Shown here one piece after another: positions 36,461 through 46,609 of a stretch of DNA of 64,000 nucleotides. The notes below the pieces were generated by a model, which was not told where the DNA came from, did not search any database, and saw nothing but the letters and a program-made list of their open reading frames with translations. A program made the translations under genes and the position numbers. Within the stretch, counting starts at the first letter, position 1. Every line of letters starts with the position of its first letter. This stretch comes from CAVSWT01 sp963746735 (GTDB taxonomy: Bacteria; Bacteroidota; Ignavibacteria; Ignavibacteriales; Ignavibacteriaceae), in NCBI GenBank assembly GCA_963746735.1, contig CAVVCO010000017.1:124001-188000 (forward strand), read 5' to 3'.

Positions 36461-36733
36461 ATGAAAATAAAACCATTAGACGACCGTATTTTACTTGAAC
36501 CATCAGAAGCTGAAGAAAAAACTGCTTCAGGACTAATAATTCCGGATTCAGCAAAAGAAAAACCAAGAATCGGAACTGTAGTTGCAGTCGGTACAGATGA
36601 AGACTTAAGAGAAAAAGTTAAAGAAGGGAATAAAGTTCTCTTCTCAAAATACGGCGGCGATGAAGTAGAAATGAATGGAAAAGAATATAGAATATTACAG
36701 CGTTCAGATATTCTTGCCGTTGTTGAAGATTAA
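36461..36733 (+). CDS. groES: Co-chaperonin GroES (no groEL adjacent)
   Basis: The 90-residue GroES subunit, full length: start MKIKPLDDRILLEP, mobile-loop region EAEEKTASGLIIPDSAKEKP, then GTVVAVGTD and the C-terminal block VLFSKYGGDEVEMNGKEY. It caps the GroEL folding chamber. Unusually, no groEL follows; the next gene is a convergent amidohydrolase. groEL must lie elsewhere, or this is a second groES copy. Confidence 0.95.
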   Translation: MKIKPLDDRILLEPSEAEEKTASGLIIPDSAKEKPRIGTVVAVGTDEDLREKVKEGNKVLFSKYGGDEVEMNGKEYRILQRSDILAVVED

Positions 36734-36747
36734 GTAATCTTTTTTTT

Positions 36748-36775
36748 GTAGGGAATGCAGATATACATTCCCTAC
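36748..36775. terminator. Inverted repeat between groES and the convergent amidohydrolase gene
   Basis: Perfect 10-bp arms GTAGGGAATG / CATTCCCTAC surround an 8-base loop. A T8 run precedes the hairpin on the plus strand rather than following it, so it is not a textbook terminator in either direction. Its position between two stops still suggests a termination or mRNA-end function. Confidence 0.45.
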
Positions 36776-36787
36776 ATATAGAAAAAA

Positions 36788-38455
36788 TTATTCTTCATCT
36801 CGTTTATAAATAATATCTCCATCAAAAACAGTCATATCAACTTTTGCATCTTTAATTTTTACTGGATCAATAGTTAAAATATTTTCATCCAAAACTACGA
36901 GATCAGCATACTTACCTTTTTCAATACTACCTTTTTTATCTTCTTCAAAAGCTGCATAAGCATTATTTAATGTGTAACATTTTATAGCTTCACCTACACT
37001 TATCTTCTGTTCGGGAACCCAGCCGTTTGGGTTTTTACCATCAAGGGTTCTGCGTGTAACTGCGGCGTAAATTCCAAGTAAAGGGTTAATGGGAGCAACT
37101 GTCCAGTCACTTCCAAAGCAAAGAATAATTCCGTTATCAATAAAATCTCTGAATCTATACATATCATGTATTCTAATAGGCCCGATTCTTTTTTCAGCCC
37201 AAACACCATCATCAATTGCATGATAAGGCTGGCACGAAGCTATTGTTCCGGTTTCTTTAAATAACGGAATGTCTTCTGTCCGTATATGCTGGGCATGTTC
37301 AATCCTGAATCTTCTATCCCATTTCGGATTTTGTTCTTCAATTTCCTTATACATATTTAAAATATAATTATTAGCTCTATCGCCAATAGCATGTGTACTT
37401 ATCTGAAGCTTATGTTTATCTGCATCCAAAGACCATTGTTTTAATCTTCCATCGCTTACAATATCATTAGGCAATCCATAGTTAGTTGAATCATGTGCAT
37501 AGGGTTCAAAGAACCATGCTGTACTTGAGCCAAGCGAGCCGTCAGCAAAAGCTTTAAGTGAACCTAAAACAAGTTTATCTGAACCGTGGCAGCATTCAAC
37601 TCCCATATCAATTAAATCTTTATATCGAGCAACAGGATAACGTGTATAAATCCTGCATGTAAGTTTATTTTCTTTTTCCAATTTCTGATATGTTTTAAGG
37701 TCCTCCGGCATCGTAATATCTTGAATGCTGGTAACCCCTAATGGTTTTATATGATCCATCGCAGTTAAAGCTGCTTCATAATATTCTTCTTCAGAAGGGT
37801 CAGGGATAAAGGAATAAATTAAAGACATTGCATTATCTTTAAGTATCCCAGTAGGTTCACCTGTCTTTTTATCTTTTACAATTAAACCACCATCCGGGCT
37901 TGGAGTATTTTTTGTTATACCGGCAAGTTTAAGCGCATAAGAATTAGCAAGTGCCATATGCCCGTCAAATCTATCAACAAAAACAGGTGTATTCGGTGTA
38001 AAATTATCAATCATTTCCTTAGTTGGGAGGTCTTTTACTTCCCACGCTTCATGGTCCCAATTGCCGCCTGTAATCCATTTCCCTTGATGAGTAGACACAT
38101 ATTTTTTTAATATATCTTTAAATTCAGTTGTTGATTTTGCCGGACGAAGGTTAATTCCTTGCAGATAAAATCCGCCGCTTATAAAGTGAGTATGATCATC
38201 AATAAAGCCAGGAAGCATCAGTCTGCCTTTTAAATCAATTACTTCAGTTGAGTTATTAATTATTTTTTTTGCATCTTCATTAGAACCGACGAATAATATT
38301 TTATTGCCTTCTATAATAACAGCTTCTGCAGAAGGCTGTTTGTCATTTACTGTATAGATAATTCCGTTTATAAAAGCTTTCATTTTGCTTTGTCCATATA
38401 ATGAATTGATAGAAAAAATAACAACAATAATTATAATAGTATAAATAGGCTTCAT
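36788..38455 (-). CDS. Secreted amidohydrolase, YtcJ-like
   Basis: A 555-residue metal-dependent amidohydrolase (Amidohydro_3) with a signal peptide (ends LYGQ). After the N-terminal beta domain (FINGIIYTVND, AEAVIIEGNKILFVG) comes MLPGFIDDHTHF with the metal-binding HTH. Later blocks are GGNWDHEAW, SLKAFADGSLGSSTAWF, HAIGDRAN (metal His) and IEHAQH. FGSDWTVAPINPL supplies the catalytic Asp. YtcJ-like enzymes act on exocyclic amides or N-acyl groups; the substrate is unknown. Confidence 0.88.
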   Translation of the reverse strand: MKPIYTIIIIVVIFSINSLYGQSKMKAFINGIIYTVNDKQPSAEAVIIEGNKILFVGSNEDAKKIINNSTEVIDLKGRLMLPGFIDDHTHFISGGFYLQGINLRPAKSTTEFKDILKKYVSTHQGKWITGGNWDHEAWEVKDLPTKEMIDNFTPNTPVFVDRFDGHMALANSYALKLAGITKNTPSPDGGLIVKDKKTGEPTGILKDNAMSLIYSFIPDPSEEEYYEAALTAMDHIKPLGVTSIQDITMPEDLKTYQKLEKENKLTCRIYTRYPVARYKDLIDMGVECCHGSDKLVLGSLKAFADGSLGSSTAWFFEPYAHDSTNYGLPNDIVSDGRLKQWSLDADKHKLQISTHAIGDRANNYILNMYKEIEEQNPKWDRRFRIEHAQHIRTEDIPLFKETGTIASCQPYHAIDDGVWAEKRIGPIRIHDMYRFRDFIDNGIILCFGSDWTVAPINPLLGIYAAVTRRTLDGKNPNGWVPEQKISVGEAIKCYTLNNAYAAFEEDKKGSIEKGKYADLVVLDENILTIDPVKIKDAKVDMTVFDGDIIYKRDEE

Positions 38456-38675
38456 TAAAAGCTCCTAATTGTTAATATTAAATAATTTAAAAGCTTAATC
38501 TTATCCTAAATCTAAAAATAATTTTACCTTGATTCGATAAAATTAAATTAAACATTAATATGATAAGAATAAACCATTATAAATATTTTTAGACGATAGT
38601 TGGAAATCATACTAAAAAATAATTAAGTTCGAAGGGCATTAAATTAAAAACTTCTTAAAATAACCTTCAATACTT

Positions 38676-39404
38676 ATGACTTTAGACGTTTTAATCTTTG
38701 CAGCACATCCTGATGACGCCGAACTTTCAATGGGGGGAACAATCGCAAAATTTTCTCACAATGAATTGAAAGTCGGAATAATAGATTTTACCAGAGGAGA
38801 ACTTGGAACACGAGGTACTCCTGAAACACGGCAGAAAGAAGCCTTTCTGGCAGGTACAACTCTTAAAATTTCTATGAGAGAAAATCTAATGCTGCCCGAT
38901 GGAGGAATTGAACAGAGCAAAGAGAATTTGATGAAAGTGATTATGGCTATTAGAAAATATAAGCCGAAGATTATTTTCGCTCCCTATTTTAATGACCGCC
39001 ATCCAGATCATATTGATGCCAGTATGCTTGTAAAACGTGCTATGTTTTCATGCGGTTTAACAAAAATAAAAACCTTTGATAAAGAAGTACCTCAGAATGC
39101 CTACCGTCCTCAAAAACTTTATTACTACATGCAGACCTACACATTTGAACCTTCTTTTATAGTTGATGTCAGTGATTGCTTTGAAACAAAAATGAAAGCA
39201 GTTAATGCTTACGGGTCACAGTTTCATAATCCTAAAAGTGTAGAACCTGAAACATTTATAAGTAAACCAGGATTTATTAATTACATAAAATCACGTGCAG
39301 AGTTTTACGGATTTCAAATAGGGAAATATTACGGCGAACCATTCTATTGCGAAGAAGCAGTTGAATTGGATTTGGCGGGGATGCTGAAAAAGACTTCATT
39401 ATAA
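38676..39404 (+). CDS. bshB1: Bacillithiol biosynthesis deacetylase BshB1
   Basis: A zinc-dependent N-deacetylase that converts GlcNAc-malate to GlcN-malate in bacillithiol synthesis (the LmbE/PIG-L fold). The 242 residues have the first zinc motif AHPDDAELSMGG (His11, Asp13/14), DFTRGELGTRGTPETR, and the second motif RHPDHIDAS. FIVDVSDCFETKMKAVNAYGSQF is the BshB1-specific C-terminal region. bshA and bshC are not in the window. Confidence 0.93.
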   Translation: MTLDVLIFAAHPDDAELSMGGTIAKFSHNELKVGIIDFTRGELGTRGTPETRQKEAFLAGTTLKISMRENLMLPDGGIEQSKENLMKVIMAIRKYKPKIIFAPYFNDRHPDHIDASMLVKRAMFSCGLTKIKTFDKEVPQNAYRPQKLYYYMQTYTFEPSFIVDVSDCFETKMKAVNAYGSQFHNPKSVEPETFISKPGFINYIKSRAEFYGFQIGKYYGEPFYCEEAVELDLAGMLKKTSL

Positions 39405-39573
39405 ATTTATGATGAATGATAACTAATCTTATGTTATTAAGAATCATTATCTTTTAAAAGTTAAATATCTAGCCAGCATGTAAGACTATCTTTTTGTAAT
39501 AATACATAAAATAATTTTTTATCTTTAATCCACTCTTAATAATCATTTATTTTTTCACTATTTGATTTACTAA

Positions 39574-40740
39574 ATGTACGAATACGAATCAACAAGATAC
39601 TTTGCACAGGTAACCGGGAAAATGGAAGAACTGGGCGAACAGGAATTACTGAAACTTGGTGCAACTAAAACTAAAATTGATTATAAGGGAATTTATTTTC
39701 ATGCAGATATTCCAACCATATATAAAATAAATTATACATCACGGCTGCTTTCGAGGGTGCTTGCTCCTTTAGTAATTTTCCCTTGCCATAAAACAAACAC
39801 CTTGATTAACAAAGCAAAGCAAATTAATTGGGAAGATTTTTTATCCGTTGAAAAAACATTTTCAATCAGTGCTTCCGTTTCCAAAAGCCGAATTACTAAT
39901 TCATTGTATGCATCGCAATGTTTGAAAGATGGAATTGTTGATTATTTCAGGGAGAAATACGGCAAGCGTCCAAATGTTGAAGTTGTAAATCCTGATGTTC
40001 GTTTTAACCTTCATATAAATAAAGATACTGCTATAATAAGTCTTGATTTATCTGGAGAATCGCTTCATAAAAGGGGATATAGACTGCTTGCCGGAGAAGC
40101 CCCTATGCAGGAAACTCTTGCCGCCACAATTATAAAGATTAGTAAATGGGATGGTGAGAATCCACTGTGGGATCCAATGTGCGGTTCGGGGACAATTCTA
40201 TGTGAAGCATTAATGCATTACTGCAGAATACCTGCGCAATATCTCCGCAAGAAATTTGGTTTTTTTAATTTGCCGGAATTTGACCTTGAAGAATGGAACA
40301 AAATCAAAAGTGAATACGATAATAAGATTCGTCCGCTGCCCAAAAATATTATTAAAGGAAGTGATAAATCTCCAAATGCTATAGAGGTTGCAAAAAGTAA
40401 TCTTTCACGACTTCCTTATTCCAATTCAGTTGAACTTTCATGCAAGCCGTTTCAGCGTGTAAAAGGATTTGAGGATGGAACTTTAATTGTTAATCCACCT
40501 TATGGAATGAGGCTAGGTAAGCTTGAAGAGGTTCAAACACTCTATAAAGAATTGGGCGATTACCTAAAAACAAATTGCAACGGGACTACTGCTTTTATTT
40601 ATACAGGCGAACCTTCATTGCGAAAATCTATTGGCTTAAAAACATCAAGAAGAATACATCTTGATAATGGAAAATTAGAAGGTGTGCTTTTGCAAATTGA
40701 CAGCTATAAAGGGAGCAAGAAGAATAAATGGGAAGAATAA
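39574..40740 (+). CDS. THUMP-domain class I SAM-dependent RNA methyltransferase (RlmL-like)
   Basis: A 388-residue protein. The N terminus (FAQVTGKMEELGEQELLKLG) and the following ~100 residues form the ferredoxin-like and THUMP RNA-binding domains. The methyltransferase core has DPMCGSGTILCEALM (SAM loop), IKGSDKSPNAIEVAKSNL (ribose-binding Asp) and the catalytic NPPYGMR. This is the RlmL/YpsC family that methylates a guanine N2 in 23S rRNA or a related target. Intact. Confidence 0.9.
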   Translation: MYEYESTRYFAQVTGKMEELGEQELLKLGATKTKIDYKGIYFHADIPTIYKINYTSRLLSRVLAPLVIFPCHKTNTLINKAKQINWEDFLSVEKTFSISASVSKSRITNSLYASQCLKDGIVDYFREKYGKRPNVEVVNPDVRFNLHINKDTAIISLDLSGESLHKRGYRLLAGEAPMQETLAATIIKISKWDGENPLWDPMCGSGTILCEALMHYCRIPAQYLRKKFGFFNLPEFDLEEWNKIKSEYDNKIRPLPKNIIKGSDKSPNAIEVAKSNLSRLPYSNSVELSCKPFQRVKGFEDGTLIVNPPYGMRLGKLEEVQTLYKELGDYLKTNCNGTTAFIYTGEPSLRKSIGLKTSRRIHLDNGKLEGVLLQIDSYKGSKKNKWEE

Positions 40741-40821
40741 CGGGAAAGAATGTAAATGTTGATTACCGTTTATAAATTTTATAATATTAGCTAAAATGTT
40801 ATTCAATTATTAGGATTTGTT

Positions 40822-41049
40822 ATGAGTGTAGGAGAAATTATAAAACAAATAGATAAACTAGAGCTTTCCGAAAAGCTAATTCTGGTCGAAGACATTTGGG
40901 ATTCAATTGCGCGAAGTAACTCAGTGCTGCCTCTTTATGATTGGCAAAAAAAGGAATTGGATAAAAGATATAAAGAATACAAAAGTGGGCAGCAAACCCT
41001 TCACGAGCCAAAGGAGGTTCACGAAGAAATTAGGAAAAAATATAAGTGA
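40822..41049 (+). CDS. Addiction-module antitoxin (TIGR02574-type)
   Basis: A 75-residue protein with the pattern of the 'putative addiction module component' family: LSEKLILVEDIWDSIARS, then LYDWQKKELDKRYKEYKSG. It should bind and neutralise the toxin encoded directly after it; the two genes overlap by four bases (GTGA). A clear upstream gap of ~80 bp should hold the autoregulated promoter. Confidence 0.88.
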   Translation: MSVGEIIKQIDKLELSEKLILVEDIWDSIARSNSVLPLYDWQKKELDKRYKEYKSGQQTLHEPKEVHEEIRKKYK

Positions 41050-41327
41050 AACTTCTTTATACCAGTAGAGCTAAGAAAGATATAGAGATAGCATTTGAAT
41101 GGTATGAAAAGCAAAGACGTGGGCTAGGTTTTGAATTCATTGATTGTATCGAAATAGCTCTTAATGAAATTGTCACTTTTCCGGAAATGTATCAGCTATG
41201 CTACTCCAACTTTAGAAGGAATGTTATTAGGAGATTTCCTTTCTCGGTTTTTTACACAATCGAAGAAAAAGAAATAATAATACATTCGGTATTTGATAAT
41301 AGGACAGATCCGGAGAAAAGACCATAG
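41046..41327 (+). CDS. ParE/RelE-family toxin
   Basis: A 93-residue toxin with the RelE/ParE fold: YTSRAKKDIEIAFEWYEKQ at the start, then FRRNVIRRFPFSVFYTIEE and HSVFDNRTDPEKRP at the end, a typical ParE C terminus. It starts with GTG overlapping the antitoxin stop. ParE-type toxins inhibit gyrase while RelE types cleave mRNA; the sequence alone favours the ParE side, with moderate certainty. Confidence 0.88.
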   Translation: MKLLYTSRAKKDIEIAFEWYEKQRRGLGFEFIDCIEIALNEIVTFPEMYQLCYSNFRRNVIRRFPFSVFYTIEEKEIIIHSVFDNRTDPEKRP

Positions 41328-41367
41328 ACTAAAGTTTCGATATAAGTACATTGGAGAAAAAATATTT

Positions 41368-43265
41368 TTAAGCTAAATCTACTTTTATTTTCTCCAGTTG
41401 CTCCCATCTTTCATAAAGTTTTTTCACTTTTTCTTTTGCATCTTCAAGCTGTTTATTTAATTCATTTGTCTGTGCTGCATATTTTTCATAAAAGTCCGGA
41501 GAGGTGAATATTTTCTCTATTCGTTCAACTTCTGATTCTGCCTCAATGATTTTTTCTTCAATTGCCTCAAGCTCCAATTTATCTTTGTAGCTCATCTTTT
41601 TAGTTTGATTTGATTTTGATTTAACAGTTGAAACAACAATCTCTTTTTTAGGTTTTGAATTTTCTTCTTCCTGAATTCGCTGCTTTCTTTTTTGAATATA
41701 ATAATCATAATCACCTTCGCTGTAATAGATTTCTTCTTTGCCTTCAAATGCTAATATACCGCTGCATACACGGTTTAGAAAATATCTATCGTGACTAACA
41801 ACAATTACACATCCTTCAAATGAAATTAAAGCTTCTTCTAGTATTCTTAGAGTTGGAAGATCAAGATCATTAGTCGGTTCATCCAGCATAAGAAAATTAC
41901 CGCCAGTGCATAAAATCTTTGCAAGTGTAAGTCTGCTTTTTTCACCACCGGAAAGCTTGCCTACTTGTGTGTTTATACGGTCATCAGTAAAAAGAAATCT
42001 TCTTAAGTAAGTCCAAACGCTTATCCGCTGCTTGCCGAACATTACGGTTTCATTTCCTTCCCCAATTGCTTTCATAACAGAATCTTCATCGTTTAACAGC
42101 AGCCTGGACTGATCAACATAGTTGAATTTTGTGGTTTCACCGATTTCAATTATACCTTTGGCAGGGGGTATTTCTCCTAAAATAGTTTTGAGCAAGGAAG
42201 TTTTGCCGGAACCGTTTTGTCCAACAACCCCAATATTTTTTCCGGCTTCAAAATTAAAACTAAAATTATTGAATAATAGTTTTTCCGCCAATATTAATTC
42301 CTAAATCTTTAATTTCAACAACTTTTTTGCCTAGCCGTTCAGCAGGCGGAATAATTAAATCTACATCAAGTTCAACTTCATTATTTGACTGAGATGAAAC
42401 TTCATAAAAATTATCTAACCGGCTTTTTGCTTTGGTTCTTCTTGCCCTTGGACCGCGCCTTACCCATTCTAATTCTCTCTTTAAAAACATCTGGCGTTTC
42501 TTTTCTTCAACTTCAGCAATCGCTTGTCGTTCAGCTTTATTTATTAAATATTCAGTATAATTCCCTTGGTGTGAATAAAATGTTCCGGAAGAAAGCTCAA
42601 CAATTCTATTTGCAATTCGATCCAGGAAATAGCGATCATGAGTAACAAAGATGCAAGTTCCTTTATATCCGGAAAGAAAATCCTCAAGCCATTCAATTGA
42701 TTTTGTATCAAGATGGTTTGTAGGCTCATCAAGAATGAGTAAATCGGGTTTTGAAATTAATGCTCGGCAAATTGCAACACGTCTTTTTTCGCCGCCGGAT
42801 AAAGTAGAAACAATTCTTTCAGAAGCGGGAGCATTTAAAGATTGGATTAGCATGCTAATTCTTTTTTCAAGATTCCATGAATCCATCCGCAAAATCAATT
42901 CTTCAAGATGATGCTTTCTTGGCGATTCATAATGTGTCCGTTCATATTCCTTTATCAAATTGAGTTCAGACTAGAGCGCCTGATAAAATATTTTCATAAA
43001 CATTTTTTGATTCATCCAATGTAAATTCTTGTGGGAGAAAGCTTACTACAAGGTCTTTTTTCTTTGCAACTTCACCGGAATCGGGCGGCATAAGTCCGGA
43101 AATAATTTTTAGAAAGGTGGATTTACCTGCACCGTTTCTTCCAACTAAACCAATGCGGTCGCCTTCATGAACACTTAAAGAAGCTTTATCAAGAATAACC
43201 TGTTCACCAAAATGAACTTCTAATTCTAAAGCTGTTAAAATAACGGGTGTTACATTTTCGGACAT
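41368..43265 (-). CDS. uup: ABC-F family ATPase, Uup-like (two frame breaks)
   Basis: A soluble ATPase with two ABC domains and no membrane part; ABC-F proteins act on ribosomes or, for Uup, also in DNA-structure tolerance. First domain: LVGRNGAGKSTFLKI (Walker A), TLSGGEKRRVAICRAL (signature), LLILDEPTNHLD (Walker B). Then come a linker rich in Arg/Lys, the second domain with VVGQNGSGKTSLLK, KLSGGEKSRLTLAKIL and MLDEPTNDLDLPT, and a C-terminal coiled coil (Uup type). Frame breaks lie near 42970 and 42280. ATG 43265 is used. The domains are all intact, so assembly indels are likely. Confidence 0.92.
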
Positions 43266-43547
43266 AAGTACAAATATTTTTAATAATAATTTAAGGAGCA
43301 AATATACTGTAAGCTTGACAAGTAATCATCAGAATTTAATGGTATTAATACCAATTAAAATGGAAATTTGATTTGTGGATTTATTAGCGTATGTTAGCGG
43401 ACGTGATTTTTAAAAGTAGCCTTCACCACAATACCTCATTGATTGCAATTTTTAATAAATCTTAATTTAACAAAACCAGCTGTATTAAAGCATAATAATC
43501 TTTCTATGATGTATGATGTTTTAACCCAGCATATTATAGAAAGAATT

Positions 43548-44873
43548 ATGTCATTCGAAAATTTAAATGTCATTAAGCCAATATTAAAAGCACTAGAAAA
43601 CGAAGGTTATACCACACCAACTCCTATTCAGCAGAAAGCAATTCCTGTAATACTTGAAGGAAAAGATATTCTCGGCAGTGCACAAACGGGAACAGGAAAA
43701 ACCGCGGCATTTGCAATTCCTATTTTACAAATTCTAAATGAGAAGCGTGAACCGCTTAAACCGGCCGGAAGGAATTCGCGTTTTAAGCAAGATAGAAAAA
43801 TAAAAGCTTTAGTAATCACTCCAACCCGTGAACTTGCCGTGCAAGTTGGCGAAAGCTTTAGTGTTTATGGAAAACATACCGGACTAAAAAATACTGTCGT
43901 TTATGGCGGAGTATCCCAGTATATCCAAACTAATAATTTGAAACGTGGTGTAGATATTCTTATTGCGACTCCAGGCAGATTATTAGACTTAGTTGAGCAA
44001 AATATTATCAATCTTTCAAATATAGAAATTCTAGTTTTGGATGAAGCTGATAGAATGCTTGATATGGGTTTTATCATAGATATCAAAAAAATTATATCTA
44101 AGATGCCTGCAAAAAGACAAACACTTTTCTTTTCAGCTACAATGCCTAACGAAATTGTTAAGCTTGCAAATAACATATTAACAAATCCGGTAAAAATTGA
44201 AATTGCTCCTGAATCAAAAACCGTTGAAGTAATTAAGCAGGCGGTTTATTTTGTTTCAAAACCGGATAAAAAAAATCTGCTGATTCATATTTTAAAAAAT
44301 GAAAATATTCCATCTGCGCTGGTTTTTACCAGGACAAAACGTGATGCAGATTCAGTAATGAAATTTTTAAATGATTCAAAAATTCACGCTGATTCAATCC
44401 ATGGAAATAAATCTCAAGGGGCAAGACAGCGTGCATTAAATAATTTTAAATTACAGCGCACCAGAGTTCTAGTGGCAACTGATATTGCAGCAAGAGGAAT
44501 TGATATTGAAAAATTATCACATGTGTTTAATTTTGATATTCCTGAATACTCTGAAGCATATATTCATAGAATTGGACGTACTGGCAGAGCGGGATTAGGC
44601 GGAACAGCTCTTTCGTTTTGCGATTCCCAGGAAAGATATTATCTAAAAGAAATTAATAAGCTGATTAAAACTCCAATCCCCGTGGTAGAAGATCATCCTT
44701 TTAAATCAAATAAGGAAGAAGATGATACGATAGAAATCCCTTTAAGAAAATTCAGATCGTCCAAAAAATCCAGTTCGTATCGCCCAAATAAAAATTCATC
44801 CAACGACTTCTTTCAGAAAAAAAAGAAATGGGTACGCAAATCAAGCAGCTTTAATAGGAAAAAATCCAATTGA
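43548..44873 (+). CDS. rhlE: DEAD-box RNA helicase, RhlE-like
   Basis: An ATP-dependent RNA helicase of about 440 residues. Motifs in order: the Q motif in GYTTPTPIQQKAIP, motif I AQTGTGKTAA, PTRELAVQ, VATDIAARGID, VLDEADRMLDMGF (DEAD), SAT, and HRIGRTGRAG. The C-terminal tail is basic and Ser/Lys/Asn-rich, as in RhlE. ATG 43548 is chosen because the domain starts there (MSFENLNV). The stop overlaps the start of a ywbE-type gene (TTGA). Confidence 0.93.
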   Translation: MSFENLNVIKPILKALENEGYTTPTPIQQKAIPVILEGKDILGSAQTGTGKTAAFAIPILQILNEKREPLKPAGRNSRFKQDRKIKALVITPTRELAVQVGESFSVYGKHTGLKNTVVYGGVSQYIQTNNLKRGVDILIATPGRLLDLVEQNIINLSNIEILVLDEADRMLDMGFIIDIKKIISKMPAKRQTLFFSATMPNEIVKLANNILTNPVKIEIAPESKTVEVIKQAVYFVSKPDKKNLLIHILKNENIPSALVFTRTKRDADSVMKFLNDSKIHADSIHGNKSQGARQRALNNFKLQRTRVLVATDIAARGIDIEKLSHVFNFDIPEYSEAYIHRIGRTGRAGLGGTALSFCDSQERYYLKEINKLIKTPIPVVEDHPFKSNKEEDDTIEIPLRKFRSSKKSSSYRPNKNSSNDFFQKKKKWVRKSSSFNRKKSN

Positions 44874-45069
44874 CGAATGGAACGATTCGCCGGGAAATTA
44901 ATCCCGGCAGTCATGTAAAAATTGTTATGAAAGAAGACCAAAGGACAGGGAACTAACCGATGGTTATGTTAAAAATATTCTTACAAAATCTCCACAGCAT
45001 CCTCGCGGTATTAAAGTCAGACTTGAAACTGGAGAAGTGGGACGAGTGAAGGAGATATTAAATGATTAG
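44870..45069 (+). CDS. ywbE: YwbE-family small protein (DUF2196), one frame break
   Basis: A ~65-residue protein recovered from two frames. The first reads TNGTIRREINPGSHVKIV and MKEDQRTG, then a stop. Adding one base in the GGGAACTA run restores LTDGYVKNILTKSPQHPRG and IKVRLETGEVGRVKEIL to the TAG at 45067-45069. The DQRTGKLT...G..K.ILT.SP.HP.GIKVRL pattern is that of YwbE. The start is a TTG that overlaps the rhlE stop. It is probably co-transcribed with rhlE; the function of YwbE is unknown. Confidence 0.82.
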
Positions 45070-45305
45070 TTATTTTAGTTATTCCTGATTAAACAAAAAT
45101 CCTTCCGCTATCCAAATAATAATATTCCAATCTAAGCGCCTTTTGGCAATCATTCTCTTTTTTTTCTAATTACATGTAGGTAAATTAACTTATATCAACA
45201 AATCAAGAAATATTAGATTTCTTATATAATTTAAAATCATTTTTATGATTTTATTTTTTATTTATTGATACACTAAATAATAATTCAAAATAAACTTAAA
45301 AAAAT

Positions 45306-46412
45306 ATGACTCATAAATTATTTATTTCATTAATAATATTGATCATGTCATCAATAAATCTATCAGCTCAAGATGCCCCTCTAAAAGTTGGAATTGCGGG
45401 ACTTACTCATACTCACGTGCACGGAATATTAGGACGTAAAGATCGAGGTGATATTCAAATTGTGGGAATTGTTGAACCCAATAAAGATTTAGCATTAAGA
45501 TATTCAAAACAGTATGGCTTTTCAATGAGCATTGTATTCAATACACTTGAAGAAATGATTGAAGCAAAACATCCGGATGCAGTTTTAGCCTTTGGGACTA
45601 TTTATGATCACTTAAAAATTGTTGAAGTTTGTGCCCCAAAAGGAATTCATGTAATGGTTGAAAAACCTTTAGCTGTGAGTTTAGAAGCAGCAAATAAAAT
45701 GAAAGCTCTTGCGGACAAATATAAGATTCATTTATTAACTAATTATGAAACAACTTGGTATCCCTCGAACCACAAAGCATATGATTTGCTTAAAGAAGGA
45801 ACAATTGGCGATTTACGAAAAGTAGTGGTCCGGGATGGACATAAAGGCCCCAAAAAAATTGGGGTTAATAGTGAATTTTTAGATTGGTTAATTGATCCAG
45901 TTCAAAGCGGAGGCGGGGCAATTACAGATTTCGGATGTTACGGTGTAAACTTATTGACATGGTTAATGGACGGAAAAACTCCAACATCTGTTACAGCTGT
46001 AACTCAGCAGCTTCAGCCCGAAAATAATCCTAAAGTTGATGATGATGCTACAATAATTTTAACTTATGACAGTGTAAATGCGGTTATTCAACCTTCATGG
46101 GATTGGCCGATGGGCAGGAAAGATATGGAACTTTACGGACTTGATGGGGCCATATATGCTGATAACAGAAATACACTTCGCGTCCGCATTGCAGAGGGCT
46201 ATGATGGATTTAAAGAAGAGAAATTAAAGCTTGAAGAAATGCAAACTCCTTTGGATGATCCATTTGCCTTTTTCGCTGCAGTAGTAAGAAATAAAATAAA
46301 ATTGAAACCATTTGATCTGTCATCATTAGAAAATAATATGATTGTAATGAAAATACTTGATGCTGCCAGAGAAAGCGCTAGGACTAAAAGAACTGTTGAA
46401 ATAAATAATTAA
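45306..46412 (+). CDS. Secreted Gfo/Idh/MocA-family oxidoreductase
   Basis: A 368-residue NAD(P)-dependent sugar or cyclitol oxidoreductase with an N-terminal signal peptide (cleavage after LSAQ). It shows the Rossmann segment KVGIAGLTHTHVHGILGR, VEKPLAVSLEAANKM (the EKP motif that places the substrate), a conserved His region and a C-terminal half with GGGAITDFGCYGVNLLTWL. Export of this family is typical of Bacteroidota-type glycan clusters. It is the first gene of a carbohydrate cluster. Confidence 0.88.
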   Translation: MTHKLFISLIILIMSSINLSAQDAPLKVGIAGLTHTHVHGILGRKDRGDIQIVGIVEPNKDLALRYSKQYGFSMSIVFNTLEEMIEAKHPDAVLAFGTIYDHLKIVEVCAPKGIHVMVEKPLAVSLEAANKMKALADKYKIHLLTNYETTWYPSNHKAYDLLKEGTIGDLRKVVVRDGHKGPKKIGVNSEFLDWLIDPVQSGGGAITDFGCYGVNLLTWLMDGKTPTSVTAVTQQLQPENNPKVDDDATIILTYDSVNAVIQPSWDWPMGRKDMELYGLDGAIYADNRNTLRVRIAEGYDGFKEEKLKLEEMQTPLDDPFAFFAAVVRNKIKLKPFDLSSLENNMIVMKILDAARESARTKRTVEINN

Positions 46413-46609
46413 TTACTATTATAAAATTCAATAGAATTAATCTGATAATTTAAAATGTCAATTTTAGGCTATTATTCGCGCTGCTCTTAAATTTATAAAA
46501 ATTAGTTTTTATATTTTGCAATAAAGCTTTTTGATAATTTGTATTTTAATATTTATCCTCATTATACATAAGATTTATTTATATCTTAATTTAATTTCAT
46601 TATAGATTT

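Noticed and set aside
36748..36775. Strong rho-independent terminator for groES
   Set aside because: The T run precedes the hairpin instead of following it, so it is listed only as an inverted repeat with possible end function.
39405..39573. Possible further 3'-end relic downstream of bshB1
   Set aside because: No segment aligns by eye with the bshB1 C terminus. Only AT-rich sequence with a weak inverted repeat is present.
44880..44910. CCGGGAAATTAATCCCGG read as a palindromic intergenic repeat
   Set aside because: The sequence lies inside the ywbE frame (REINPGSH codons), so the palindrome is incidental coding sequence.
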